64,000 nucleotides of DNA from Crocodylus rhombifer (GCA_038503035.1 JAVSML010024592.1:1-64000), one strand, 5' to 3'. Counted from the stretch's first letter, positions 1 through 11,379 are shown. The notes: generated from the sequence alone by a model not told the origin. A program made the numbers and translations.

Positions 1-1562
1 TTTTTTTGGAAAGCAGGGTTTGTGCATTGGGGCTGGGAGGTGTGGGTAGGAGACAATGCGTGTTTGTATGTTTTGTATTGCTTTCCCACAAGAAATTGAA
101 TCAGGAACAGGGGATGTGAAATCAAAACTAAGCCCTGTAAAGAGACCACATTAGCCAGATAAGTGACAGTATCATTCCAGGGGAGATGAATGCAGAACCG
201 AAGGAAGGAGTAGGATTTTTCTTGTGTTGGCATTAGTCATTCAGTGCTTAATTGAACAATTACCAGGTATAATGGCCAGGGACATTTGGAAACACATTGC
301 AAGACTTCTAGTTAATAACCAAGGCAGACGGATGAAGCAGGAAATGTTACTGAAACCCACGTAGGCTCTTTAGTTTTGCATGCAACACAAGGCCATTATT
401 ATTCACCATTTCTGAAGCTGTGCTTCTGTTTTTAATGCCGGTGTAAGTTGGGTGGTGAAAAATGCAGGAGACAAAAATGTCTTCTCTGCCTGAAGGACAG
501 GGAGTGAGCTGGGAACATGGCCAGTGCACCTCAGCTCTCCTTTCACCCTCCCAAACTGCTTTCCCAGCTCTCCCCTGCTCAGTGTTACTGCCTGCCATAA
601 CCCTGAAGTCAAACCCTTGCTTCTGGCATCTTCTCCCTGCTCTAACCAAGGGGGTTCTTAATGTTCCTGGCCTTGTGGTTGTGTGTGAGGGTTTGAAGTA
701 GCAATTTTGTTTAGAAGTAGCAGTTTGGGGAAATATGGGAGTAAATGGCTGCCTATGAATGCAGGGGACTGGAATCAAAGGCATAAGGGGGTCTGTCCAA
801 TCCAAAGTTTCTAACTAAAAGGAGAGCCCCACTGGAATCTGTTTCTTGGCCACATATCTCCACTGTCTATTCTTGGCATTAGTCTCAGGCCCAGCAGTGC
901 CACTGGAAAAGCCAGCACCACCTACCATTATGTAAAATAGGTAAGTACCAGGGAAGGTGATCCATTATTTAGCATGCTGCATTGGGCATGCTAAACAGAT
1001 ACAGGGCTGAATATCAGCAGAAAATGTTTGTAGGAGGTCTGAAAGAGAAAGTGTGGCTGCCCCATCATTTGAGATCAGTTTAAACCTAAACTGGGCAAAA
1101 TACTAGAAATACCTCAGAACTGGAGCAATCCTGCATGGGGAGGAAGCTGGGTTGGGTGACCTTTTCCGTCTCTGACTTCTCCCTGGTTCTCACTGGTGCA
1201 TTTCTTTAGAAATGATCTAGTGGGTGAGTCTGCACTGAGAATTTCCAATTTAGGACTGGTTCCTGGTACTTAGATGTGCATACTTCAACATAGTGGTGGT
1301 AGGGCCAGGTTGGTTTGTTGTACAGGTGCTTCTGGGGGATTGGTAGAAAAGGTGTGTTCATAGGTTTGCTTAAATGACAGGAATGTTGTAAGCGGTGCAC
1401 TTAAGAAGACAGATTATAGTTTGGGCCTGGAGTCCCTTAGACTGAGACTTATCACCTCAGTGCTGATTTCTTAAGACATGGTTTCAGTAAATGTACCCCT
1501 TTCCTACTGGTGCCCTGATACTGATAGCTGTTATATTAAGTATTCTTTGCTTCTTGATTTAG
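1..1562 (+). other. Upstream intron of the EWI-family gene
   Basis: This stretch precedes the first visible Ig exon and ends in a splice acceptor (AG at 1561-1562, after a T-rich run). I see no Ig-domain reading frame, no convincing exon and no recognisable repeat in it. It is called intron because the exon at 1563 begins in codon phase 1 and so needs an upstream coding exon, which lies outside the window. Confidence 0.6.
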
Positions 1563-1976
1563 AAAGCAAGCTAAAACTAGACACACAGAAAAAATCCCTA
1601 GAGATCTCTGGAAGCACAGCTGCAGAAATTGAATGCAGAGTCCTATCACAGACGCAGAGGGATTCTCAGTTAACAGTTGCCTGGTACTTCCTACAACCTC
1701 CTCCAGCAGATGCAGCTCCACTCCGGATCATGAGGACAAACCTCAGCAACATTATTGACTATGGGACAGAGTTCAGTTCTCCACTGCAGAAATCCAGATT
1801 CTACAATGAGAGGGTCTCTAATGACCTATTCAGGCTACATATTCTGTCTGTGAATCACGGTGACTGTGGCAGGTATTACTGTGTCATGGAGGAGTGGCTC
1901 TGGCTGGCTGGTAGTGGCTGGTACAAATTCGGAGAGAAGGAATCAGAGAAGACCACACTGGAATTCAAGCTTTCAG
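1563..1976 (+). CDS. Ig V-type domain exon 1 of 3, EWI-family receptor (CD101-like)
   Basis: One exon encodes a complete V-type immunoglobulin domain of a type I cell-surface protein. The B-strand Cys sits in IECRV (codon at 1634), the core Trp in VAWYF and the F-strand Cys in GRYYC (codon at 1880). That Cys is followed by EEWL, the Glu-Trp signature position that gives the EWI subfamily its name. The acceptor AG is at 1561-1562 and the donor CAG|GTAAAT follows base 1976. Both borders are phase 1, as is usual for Ig exons. One N-glycosylation sequon (NLS) is present. An extra Cys sits where the usual D-S-G of the F strand would have Ser (DCGRYYC). The family is CD101, IGSF3, PTGFRN or IGSF8; CD101 is preferred because of the tail exon. 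The frame is open well upstream of the acceptor, but those residues are intronic. Confidence 0.85.
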
Positions 1977-3088
1977 GTAAATGGACTGGCCCAGAAAGGG
2001 CTTAAAGCAGTTGTCTTCCTTGTAGGGAGCTGGGAGTTATATGCAAGTTTGCAAGGGATCTCATCCAAGGCAGGAGATGGGATGGCTGTGAACCTCTAAA
2101 AGGAAAAATATTACTTAGTAGGGTTGATCAGATCAGCCAAACCCAGCATCTTGTCCCCAACATCAGCTGACACCTAATGCCTTGAAAGCATGGCCTCTGT
2201 CTTTTCATGACCTCCATTATACAGTCAGTGCTCTTGGCTACGTAGGCAGTGAAACCAGTAGAGGAGAAATTCTTTCCCGTCCCTTGTGAACAGCCACTTA
2301 TTATCATCACAAAGTTTTCTAAATTGTAAAACAGTCTGGACATCACAACTGAAGCAATAGCTTCTTGGCCCAATCATCACATTCTCTAATAAAGCAAAAT
2401 TGCCTCTTTACCTTCGCATAATATGTATACAAGCCTATGCCCTCCCATACTTCCCCTGCATGTTACTTCCTTTAGTCTTATTGTAATCATGTTGCATCTC
2501 CTCCCACCCTTCAGTCTACCTATTCTACCAATTTTTTGGTTTTGCTTCCATATCACCCTAATTTCTTCTCTTTGATGCATGACAACTCCTTGGGAATGGT
2601 GAACCTTTAAGATGCTAAGTTCTTAGGCTTTTTTTCTGTAAGCATTTGTTTTCTATTATCAGTGCATGTACAACCACAGGAAGCAAGGGTTGGATTCACA
2701 ACTGCAAAGACCTGATGCTTAGTGCAGCTTAGGGTAGGGGAAGGAGAAGAGGCCTTTGGTGAAGGCTGACATGTTCTCTATTCCCAGCATTTGTGGTGTA
2801 GTGGTTCCCTTCCAAAGTCAGCAAATGGGGGCTGGAGAAGAGAGCAGAGCATGAGCCCTAATAGGGCACATTGTGCACTAGCAGGTCACATGAATTCCTG
2901 TAACCCTGGAAAATAATTTAATTCCACTTACCAGAAGAGGCCCTTTAGCAGGCCACCCAAATCTCCCACAAACTGCATGGAAACTCATATCAGCCTTTCA
3001 GCACTCCAGAACAAGCCTTTCTGTTCCTTCTGTAATCTTGGAATGCAATCTCCCCTTGACGACCTTTTCTCTTTGCTTCCTGCAACAG
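1977..3088 (+). other. Intron between Ig exons 1 and 2
   Basis: A 1.1-kb intron opens with GTAAAT and closes with a pyrimidine-rich tract and CAG at 3086-3088. I see no repeat or additional exon in it. Confidence 0.7.
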
Positions 3089-3484
3089 AAAATAAACTGC
3101 ATGTTGAAAAAGCAAACCACACCATCTCATCTATAGAAAATGAGGATGTGACCATGAACTGCATTGTGCAGAGCTCAGACCAACAAGCATCTCTCTTGTC
3201 TGTTGTCTGGTTTTACAAGTCCAAGCACTCTGGGAGAAAGCCCCTTGTGAAGGTGCATCACAAAGGCATGGTGGACATTGTCCAGAAGAATATGGCAGGA
3301 AGGCTGCAGTTTCTCCGCTCATCCTCTGGTGACTTCAGTCTTGTGATGAGGAATGTGGAGCTGGGTGACAGTGGCGTGTACTACTGCCAGGTAGAAGAAT
3401 GGGTGTACAAGAACAGCAATGGAGCTTGGGTTCAGCAGGCCTCGGAGCTATCGGGGTACACAAGTCTGACAGCACTTCTTCCAG
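3089..3484 (+). CDS. Ig V-type domain exon 2 of 3, EWI-family receptor (CD101-like)
   Basis: A 396-bp phase 1-1 exon encodes the next V-type Ig domain. Visible landmarks are the B-strand Cys in TMNCIV, the core Trp in VVWFYKS, and the canonical F strand GDSGVYYC followed directly by QVEEWV, the EWI-type motif with Val for Ile. One sequon (NHT) lies near the N-terminal strand. The acceptor follows the tract ending TGCAACAG, and the donor is CAG|GTAATG after 3484. The Tyr corner (D-S-G-V-Y-Y-C) is intact, so the domain should fold. With its neighbours it forms the membrane-proximal half of an extracellular region that in CD101 has seven V-type domains. Confidence 0.88.
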
Positions 3485-3979
3485 GTAATGCTTGTATTGC
3501 ACCACATCCAGGTCTCCTGCCTATGATACTACTCATCTCAAGCACATACCTGCCACATCTCTTAGGGGGTCTTGTGTAGTCAGGGTGGAGGTGCACTGAC
3601 AGGCTACAGCTGGAGACCCAGGACTGTCATATTGGGGGTGCCTCAAGGCCAAGACAAGGGACCACTTGCAGAGCGTGGCTAGGTGCCCTAAGGATGCACC
3701 AGCAGGGACTAAAGTATGTTAATATGAAGGTGCACTCTTTGGGAAAGCTGGAGAGGGCACTTCATGGAAGGGCTGGCATGCTCTGGCAAGCTGTGGGGGG
3801 GGATCTGGGTCTCTGAGCATTTTGGGGCCATGGTGGTCAGCTCATAGGGAACTTCAGGGGGCAGAATAGCTGGAGGAAGGGCCCTTTAACAGAAAATACA
3901 ATACATATTGGTTTTGTTCTTCAGTGCAAAGAGCCAGTTACATACAGCCACCATTTCTTCTCTCTCTCTTTGGTGACAG
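3485..3979 (+). other. Intron between Ig exons 2 and 3
   Basis: A 495-bp intron starts GTAATG and ends in a long CT-rich tract (TCTTCTCTCTCTCTTTGG) before the acceptor AG at 3978-3979. I see no repeat in it. Confidence 0.7.
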
Positions 3980-4390
3980 ATGTTAACCTGCAGGTGCATG
4001 CGAGAGACTCAGCAGTTGTGCTACAAGAGGGCTGGGAGAAAGACATCCGCCTAGACTGCAATTTCACTTCCAAGCTGAACAGCAATAGCAGCATTGCCTT
4101 CTCTGTCAGGTGGTGGAGAGTGACTGGAGCAGGAAGGGAAGAACTATTCAGTATAAGCCACAACTCTGTGTTTCAGTATGGGCATGCCATCAACAGCAGT
4201 GTCAGGACCCGGCTGAGGTTTGAGAGGCCTGGGGAGCTGCAATATAGGCTGATGCTGCTGAAGCCTGAGGTGTCTGACAGCGGTGATTATTATTGTCATG
4301 TAGAGTTGTGGATGCTTGGTCCTAGGCAAGTCTGGCATAAAAGGAGTGAAAGGCACTCAGGAAACAACACTGTATTGATTCTACCATCAG
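3980..4390 (+). CDS. Ig V-type domain exon 3 of 3, membrane-proximal, EWI-family receptor
   Basis: This 411-bp phase 1-1 exon encodes the last Ig domain before the membrane. The B-strand Cys is in RLDCNF, the core Trp in VRWWRV, and the F strand reads SGDYYC followed by HVELWM. Glu and Trp are kept here but separated by Leu, unlike the EEW of the two preceding domains. Four N-glycosylation sequons are visible (NFT, NSS, NSS, NNT), so this domain is the most heavily glycosylated of the three. The donor is CAG|GTAACC after 4390. The frame enters from intron, so no start codon is expected here. Confidence 0.87.
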
Positions 4391-6187
4391 GTAACCATGA
4401 CCAACTCTAAGCACTTTCACAACTTTCTTCCTTCAGCCTGTTCTGCTTCCAGCCCTGTAAAATGGGGCCCAAACCAGAACTTTGGGGTGTCTTTACATGT
4501 GTTCTGGGATGGATGGGGGGTGAGGGGGAGGGCTTTAATTAGAGCAGTTCCGAGAGCCGCTCTAATTAAAGCATCCACAGTGTCACATGTATCGGTGTCC
4601 CATGCTTCAAAATGGTGGCAGGGGTGCTTTAACTAAAGCTTGTTTTAACTAAAGCTCATTGAACACCCCAGCTGCCATTTTGAAGCATAGGGATGCTGAA
4701 TACCTGTGAGACAGAGACCACTGGAGCATGCTAATTAGCATGATCAGAGCAGACGCCTAGCACGTATATAGATGCCCTTGGATCTTAACATTCTTGACTT
4801 GAGTAGGAGGAATCCTAACTCAGCATCACAAACTGTCCCCTACCTTCTCACTGAAGGTTGGCCTTGAACCTTGAATGAAGGGGCCTTCAGGGCCTGGTCA
4901 TTTGAAGTGCTGGGTGCTCTGACCCCATTCCAGTAAAGTGCTTGAGCATGCCACAAACCACATTGACTTCAAAGAGATTACTCTGGTGCCGAAGTGTTTG
5001 ACTGGGTGGTTGCAGGGTCAAGGCCTCAATCCTGACCTGGCTCTGAAGCATGATCCAGTGTATACCTCAAGCTCAGCTTCTAGGAAAATTCTGAAGGTCT
5101 GGGGGGATCCCCTAGGTTTGAATAAGCTTTCTGGTGTTCATCTGGACTTCCTGAGACCAGGAACAGATGTTCTTGGTCAGGTTTCCTTTTCTTTGTGTTC
5201 CAGCGAGGCCTCTGAGAACAATGTGTCCCCCAGAGAGAACTGAAGTGTGTTTTGGGTGCACCTAAAATTCAGGACTGCAGATGGCTTCTGCAGTATTGAA
5301 ATTTAACTCCATGGAACCAAAGACTCCAGCCAGGCACATGCAGCACTGAGGGAGGCACTTGTGACTTCTCCTTTCCTCTGTCTCTTGTTATGTTATACTG
5401 CTGTGCTATCAAAGCAGGATCTGCTTCTTCAGTTAGCTGTGAGAAACCAGAAACCACTGAAGATACCATTAGGATCATGGATAGTAACTGAGGCTAAGGA
5501 AGTGACAGGGCAAAATTTTATGGGCTGTTACATAGGTCAGGTCAAATTTGCCTTTTGTGGCCTCAAAATTTATGACTGCATGTGAGGGTGAAGTTGCACC
5601 TTACACACACAAAGTACTCCAAGGGCACTTAAAACATGAGTGTCTGCACATTATAAAGTTTTTCTTAATTCTTGCTAGGTGCCCTCTGAGCACTTCAGAG
5701 TTATACTACTTCAGGTGAGAGATAATTCTGGGCTGTACCACCTAGCTTGTGTTAGAGTCAATTCAGTCTGCTCCACGGAGACAAAATGAGCAATTCTCAG
5801 TCCTCCAGCATCCCAGGATGCACTGCTCCCAAGCCCAGCCCAGCCCTCCACGCTGAGCAGGGACAGAGCCCACTTGTCCTGGCTCCTAGCCACACTCCTG
5901 CTCACCAGCCCTGTAATGGGAAGTCAGAGATGTGCAGGCAAGAAATGGTATTAACCCTTAACATGTGACTGCTCACTGAATGTTCTAATTTTAACACCAC
6001 TTAACATGCCACAGATTTAGTACGGTCCATGTGTAATATGTAACTTAACTCTCATGAGTGAATCATAAGCCATAGGAATCCACTTTGCAAACATCACTGG
6101 CACTGTAAATATGGAATAGAGGGGATAAGAGTCAAATCTGCTCTTGTATTCAACTGTTTTTTTTGTGTGTGGTTTTCTTGGTTGCAG
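4391..6187 (+). other. Intron before the transmembrane exon
   Basis: A 1.8-kb intron runs from GTAACC to the tract TTTTCTTGGTTGCAG. It contains the foldback element at 4485-4777. At 5625-5648 it also holds a short sequence (GCACTTAAAAC, then TGAG) that recurs with a few changes at 30710-30733. No further Ig domain is visible, which agrees with the transmembrane exon following the last Ig domain directly. Confidence 0.65.
4485..4777. mobile_element. MITE-like foldback element, copy 1
   Basis: A 293-bp non-coding element has diverged terminal inverted repeats. The left end begins GGGTGTCTTTACATGTG, and the right end read in reverse complement begins GGGCATCTATATACGTG. Inside are two more palindromes: GCTTTAATTAGAGC with GCTCTAATTAAAGC, and ATGCTTCAAAATGG with CCATTTTGAAGCAT. 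TTG stands on both sides and may be a 3-bp target duplication. It lies in an intron of the EWI-family gene and resembles four other copies in the window. Confidence 0.7.
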
Positions 6188-6474
6188 AGTCCACAGTTTC
6201 TTCCAGGATCTGTTCGTCACCATCACTGCTGCATTTCATCCTAAGTTTGCCTCTGATTCTGTTCCTTATCCTGACTGCTGCTCTACTCTACCTGTATGTC
6301 AAATTCAGGCAGACTAACAAAGCACCTATCCCATCAAAGGAAGAAAGAAGCCTGTGGGTGGAAATGGAAATGCCTGAAGGTGCCATGCCGGTGTATTCTA
6401 GTCACAATAACAAATGCAGTAACAATCAGAGGGAGGAAGAGTTGAGTAAGCTGAAGGAGGGTGAGATAGAGTGA
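6188..6474 (+). CDS. Transmembrane and cytoplasmic tail exon, EWI-family receptor (CD101-like)
   Basis: The exon opens in phase 1 after TTGCAG. It encodes a short stalk, one hydrophobic span (LLHFILSLPLILFLILTAAL onward, about 25 residues), a basic stop-transfer stretch (KFRQTNK) and a hydrophilic tail of roughly 55 residues ending at TGA 6472-6474. The tail has SLWVEMEM and a Glu-rich end (QREEEL). I recall the CD101 tail having a similar LWV[DE] segment followed by an acidic C-terminus, which is the main reason for preferring CD101 over IGSF3 or PTGFRN. No ITIM is seen. Two GT sites near the end (GAGG|GTGAGA at 6461 and TTGA|GTAAGC at about 6451) could splice to a further tail exon, so the true C-terminus is uncertain. 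Confidence 0.8.
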
Positions 6475-9430
6475 GAGCTCAGGGTTGTCTATGTTGTGCA
6501 TCACTACATGCTATGACCCCTTCAATATGCATGTTTCCATTGCATCACCTTCCAATGGAAAAGCCAGAGAGTGACATGGACTGGACTGGCTGGCTCAGGG
6601 AACAGGGACCTGATTTATAGTGCTTTTTGTTTCTCTATCTGCATAGCTACCCATATATCTTTATGTTGCTATCTGTTCAGTATTTCTCTTCGGTTTGTAC
6701 TGTCCAAAGGCTGGTGCTACTTGTAAGCCATGTGGGGCTGGAGCTGCCTGTGCTTCTAAAGGGCTGAGCACGTAGTATTAACAAATGCAGAAATTGAGCT
6801 ATCCCAGAGCCCTACTGGCAGTATTTCTGCTGCTGTGGAGCTCATAATGGGCTGTGCTGTGTCTTTGGAAAGCAGTGTTCACAGCCAGTCAGGCATGCCC
6901 CTGGTTATGCAGCACAAGACAGAAGTGCAAGATCCCAGTGGCTTTAACCTATATATTGAGCACACCTAACTTCTCTGTTCACTGAATGGACACAATGGGC
7001 CCACAGAACTCTGATCTTGGGATACGCCCCTCATATGAGGGGTGATGCCTGCTCTACTGGCAGCAAGCCTGCAATTCCCTGCACTGCAGCTCCTGTCAAT
7101 TCTTACTGGAGTGGAATCAACAGGGCTTCGTTGTTATAGTAGTCCCCTTAGAACTGCATTCTTCAAACCACACAGGCCAACCAGTGCTAAAGCTGAATAA
7201 GGATTTGCTGATTCAAAGGGCTAGGGCAACTGGAGCTGAGACCCCCCTTTCCTTGAGATTGCTGGTTCTTGTCCTGATGCAGGCAGTCTATGAAAAGTCA
7301 GTGCCATTTGGCAGCTATTCATACTGTGCATAAAGGGAGGGGGATATTAGTCCATTTGCTGGTGGACAAGCACATTCAGCTCCCAAACGCATTGTCATGA
7401 CATGCTGTAACCTCTACTGTTGTTGCTAGTACACTGTAGTCCCAAGGAATAATACACAGTGGCAGGGGAGTGTGTTAACAGGCATGGCTCTACTGCTGCA
7501 CCTGTTCTGTTGGTTAGGTGGGTTTCTAGGCTTAGTGTCAGTGTAGGAGGTATGTGAGGGGTCAGTGGTGCTCCCTGTTGGCTGGGTGTTGTTTGAATAT
7601 TTACTGCTGTTTTCATAGCAGGCTAGTGTGATACTACTGCCTGCGAATTGCATATGCAGGCCAGGGCAGGCTCCTTTGCTTGGCATCAAATGTGTGCTCA
7701 AGCCATTTCTACACATCTACTAAAACATGAGAAATTGCACCCAATATTCAGGATTTTTCCGTCTCTTCTTGCTACTTCCCCACTTCAGCTTGATTAGCTG
7801 CAGGCTTTCCCTTATGGCACTTCGTTTAGACGTGGGTTGGGAGGCTTAATTAAAGCTTCTGAAGTGCTGCAGGAGCCTTTGGTAGAAGAGCCTGGAGAAA
7901 TAGTGTCGTGGTGGTTTTGAATCTCCTGGTTTTGCTGAGCTGAAACCAAATGTGTTTGGCTTTATTTTAACAGATTTAATTTTTTTCCTCCATGAGTGAA
8001 CATAAAAGAAGCTGTGATTTATCACTTCTCCCAGAGCTCCGAAGCATTCCTATTTTTAAAGAGGACATTTCACTCAGCTGAAGGGAACATGTGAGAAGGA
8101 GGGGAGGGGGACTTATTTTCTGCTGACACTCTTCTTGACACAGTAATGGCAAGAGGGACAAAAAACACCTTAGTGCCGACCTTTTCCCTGGACCCAGCTC
8201 CTGGTGTGAATTTGAGCAGAAGATAGAAGTTGAGTTGCAATCACCCCTTAAGGAACATAGATGCCCCCCCCCACAACATCTCCTCCTCTAAGCCATACCC
8301 CTACCATGTCCTTTTTCTGCTCCTTTGGGAATCCCCTCTGCTAGTAGCAATATATGGTGAGCAGATTCATGGCATTTATGGTCTTTTTCCATAAATAAAG
8401 TCTTGAAGCCACGTAAAAGGATGGCAGGGTAACATGTAACAGGGCCAAGAGAAGCTAGTCAGCTGTTAGACACTCGGTAGCTGCTGTAAAAATATAGCCA
8501 TCAGGGCTGTGCCATATTATGGAAATGTTGAGTGTGTGGACTCATTTGTCATGAAGCAGAGAATCAGTGGCTGGGTTTCTTCAGTGAGGCAAACCCTGTT
8601 TACCCAGCACTCTCTTAACGGGGTGTGAGGAAGAGAGCCTGGAAGTCAGAGGGAGTAAGGTGGAAATGCTGACGTGAGAAAAGAGCTAGTTCATTTCAAA
8701 CAAGCAAACCCAGCACTTCAGTCCAAAGTCAGTAAAATCCCCCTAAGAGCTAGCCAGCCATTAGACTAGTTCAAAAGGAGAGAGATGTGAGGAGAGTTCA
8801 GTCAGAAGTTTACAAATCGCACGATCCCTTTGTAGTTCTTCTGCAGCATCTACCTCTGTGCACACGCAGAAATGCCACAATAAAGGTTAGCTTGAGCTGA
8901 TCTGCTCCCCCAAGCCACACACAGCATTACCTGTGTTTGGACAGGCATTTCTGAAGGGTTACTGTGCTGAGCCTGGAGGACCAAATGCCTTTCCCTGCCA
9001 CACTGGGGATGGCAGCAGGCAAGGTGGAGGTGGATGGGTCGTACAGTGGGCAACATTATATGTCATGTTGGCAAGCAAGTGCTGTGTGGAAAGGACTCAT
9101 CCATGACTTATCCTGCAGGTAAAAGGTCAGTCTCTCCTGCCTTGCAATGCCCAGGAAGCAGTAGAAACATCACTACCATATTACCAGACCCAGGATACAC
9201 ACAAGATTTGGGACCTTCAGGCATTTTAAACAGACAGACTGTGGTTCTCCTATCACCCATCCTGTATTGTGTCCCTCTAGATCCTTCCCGTCTGCAAGGC
9301 TGGATATGATCTGGTTCTTTTTCCTTGTGAGCCCTGAGGTTTTTAAAATAGGGTTTGTTTTTCTTCCTGTGGTGAAATATTTTAGACTACAAATAAAATA
9401 ATACAGACAAAGACACTGTGTGAATCTGCT
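6475..9430 (+). other. Probable 3' UTR and downstream flank
   Basis: No coding frame is supported here. If 6188-6474 is the terminal exon, the 3' UTR begins here. Candidate polyadenylation signals AATAAA occur at 8394-8399 and 9392-9397, and the second has a GT/T-rich stretch just downstream. A short piece around 7819-7870 (GTTTAGACGTGGG, then TTAATTAAAGC) looks like a fragment of the MITE family. Confidence 0.4.
9392..9397 (+). promoter_or_regulatory. Candidate polyadenylation signal AATAAA
   Basis: AATAAA is followed about 20-45 bases later by TGTGTGAATCTGC and TTTTGGTTTTATT, a plausible GU/U-rich downstream element. It lies 2.9 kb beyond the stop codon of the EWI-family gene. The earlier AATAAA at 8394 is an alternative with a weaker downstream element. 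Confidence 0.3.
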
Positions 9431-9577
9431 TTTGGTTTTATTCCAGTTTATCGCTCTTTAGAACACCAAGAAAATGAGACTCTTTTTTTCTGAGACTCCA
9501 GACTTGCATGAGTCATGAAGCAAGAGTCTGTACTGTGGCATTCCTACCTCCCTTCAGCTGATTTGTTTCCTTTCTCA

Positions 9578-9775
9578 TAGAATCACGGAAAAGTAGGTCT
9601 GAAGGCATCTCCAAGTTCCCCTCTCAACCCCGCTGACCTATGGTTTCATTTCCAGTGAAGGATCAGGACTAGTGTGCCAGGCACTGCATACACATGTAGC
9701 ATGTGCGTAGCTCCTGGCCCAGAGAGCTGTAATCTAGGTCTTGATGAGATGCAACAAATAGATGGAAACAGTATT
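9578..9775. repeat. Unclassified interspersed repeat, copy A
   Basis: It begins with a CR1-like 3' end (CATAGAATCACGGAAAAG). It then has a segment from about 9618 that matches 10930-11100 in the same orientation, sharing CCAGTGAAGGATCAGGACT, GTGTGCCAGG, CCCAGAGAG and GATGAGATGCAACA. The later portion resembles the 'CCCAGAGAGCT...AATCTAGG' module found in old amniote LINE/SINE remnants. Confidence 0.6.
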
Positions 9776-10370
9776 GAGAGGGGGGGCAGGTAATAAAGGG
9801 TGCTTATTATTGTACTGTAAGCAGGCAGTTGTAGGTCTCCACTCCCCTAGTTGTGGTCAATCCACTCTGATTCCTTTTTTACTCCCATGCAGCCATTTTC
9901 CAGGTTGGTACTGAGGCAGAGCCGACAGGATGGAGGCCTGGACCTTGGGCGTAGGTTAGTCCTTGCAAGCCCTTCTCTCCAGGATTAATAAAACCCATGT
10001 ATGTAGCAAGGAAATCTGGGTAGGTGCTTTGTAATTCCTCAACGCATGTTGGTTTCTGGAAAGCTGAGGAAAAAGGAGGCAATTTTGTCTTCTACCCTTT
10101 TGATGACCTGACAGGGCTCTGACCATTCTAATCCCAGCTCCTCCTTGCTCCCCCCTTGCACCTGACTGTCCCCTTTCAGATGCTAGGTCTTCAGACGGTC
10201 TCCGAAACAGCCCTTTTTTCAGGCAGGCAGTCATGTTTGTGGTGTTCGGCAGGAAATTATGACACCAGCTGATTTCCATGGTTTGCAGTCTGAGGTATGG
10301 ATTTTGGAGATGTCAGAATAACAGGCACATTTTGATCAGCCTCTAGTTATCGTGTGTTTTAAAAGCTTAC

Positions 10371-10434
10371 AGTAGAGGTTGCAAATCAGCTTAGAGGAGA
10401 AAGCCACAGATTAGAGTAGAGATTGCAAATCAGC
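10371..10434. repeat. Short tandem duplication
   Basis: AGTAGAGGTTGCAAATCAGC at 10371-10390 recurs with one change at 10415-10434. The period is 44 bases. Confidence 0.7.
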
Positions 10435-10505
10435 AGATGTAAGGGTCCAGATGGAGCATGTCAGGGGCATGACAGGATGGTAGGCAGTTCGGGCTTGGCC
10501 CTAAA

Positions 10506-10782
10506 AAAGGGATTGGCAACCTTTGGCCCATGGAGCCTTTGGATCTGGCCCATGGAGTTGTGCCCTTGGCAGCATTCAGCATACAGGGCTCCTCCTGCCA
10601 CCTGGAGCTCTGGTGGCGCAGACTGTGGCAGAAGGGGCATTCTGCCACTCCATGCCACACCCTGAGGGGTAGGGAGAAACAGGGGTAGTAGCTAGGTCCT
10701 AATTCTAGCCCACGTCTAACCTGAGCTGGCTCATTCTGGGTTCCCTCCTTCCTCCCCCACTAGAAAATGTTGCTGACCTCTG
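10506..10782. mobile_element. hAT-like non-autonomous element
   Basis: The left end reads AAAGGGATTGGCAACCTTTG. The right end in reverse complement reads CAGAGGTCAGCAACATTTT. Both are close to the hAT-Charlie terminal consensus (CAGGGGTCGGCAACC type). The interior is GC-rich and non-coding. The flanking 8-mers (GCCCTAAA and CCTTAGGG) match only in part, so the target duplication is unproved. Confidence 0.55.
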
Positions 10783-10914
10783 CCTTAGGGGATATCAGCC
10801 TGGAAGATTAGAAGCAGATAAGATCCCATATAGTGTCAGGGGATCAGGAGCAAAAGGTGAGGAGGCTTAGGTGTGTAAGGGACCAAGTTGTAGGCTGTCA
10901 GCTGTAGTTAAAAC

Positions 10915-11105
10915 CATGAGCCAGGGACCTCAAAGTTCCTCTCCCAACCTTGCTGACCTGTTGTTTCAATTCCAGTGAAGGATCAGGACTGTAGTGTGCC
11001 AGGTGCTGCATGTCACTATAGCATATGCATAGCCTCTGCCCCAGAGAGGTGCGATCTAGGTGCACCAGATGATGAGATGCAACAGATAGATCAGGGAGGA
11101 AGGAT
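10915..11105. repeat. Unclassified interspersed repeat, copy B
   Basis: This is a diverged direct repeat of 9618-9775, with the same block order (CCAGTGAAGGATCAGGACT, GTGTGCCAGG, CCCCAGAGAGG, GATGAGATGCAACA). The spacing between copies is about 1.3 kb. Confidence 0.6.
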
Positions 11106-11379
11106 CAGGAGCAAGGGGGTCATGAAGCCGAGACAAACAAGAGGTAGGGACTCAGACTGCAGTCATTAGCCAGGGTATCCAGACCAGGCAGCTATTATAA
11201 ATGCATAATTATCCCCCAAAATGCAAATTAAAACAGGTAAAGCAATCAGCTGAGCTGTGCAACCATAAGGGTATATCCTATACAGGACTGGGACATGAGC
11301 AATCATCAAACTAAACTATGAGCCAGGAGCTGGTTGTCAGAGGACAGGGTTTGGACTGGGGACCAGATCACTAGTGGTC

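Noticed and set aside
347..805. Minus-strand 152-codon frame near the window start
   Set aside because: It lies in an intron, has no domain and no supporting signals.
9034..9309. Plus-strand 91-codon frame downstream of the receptor gene, considered as a further tail exon
   Set aside because: No continuity of the tail sequence, and no acceptor site with matching phase that I could justify.
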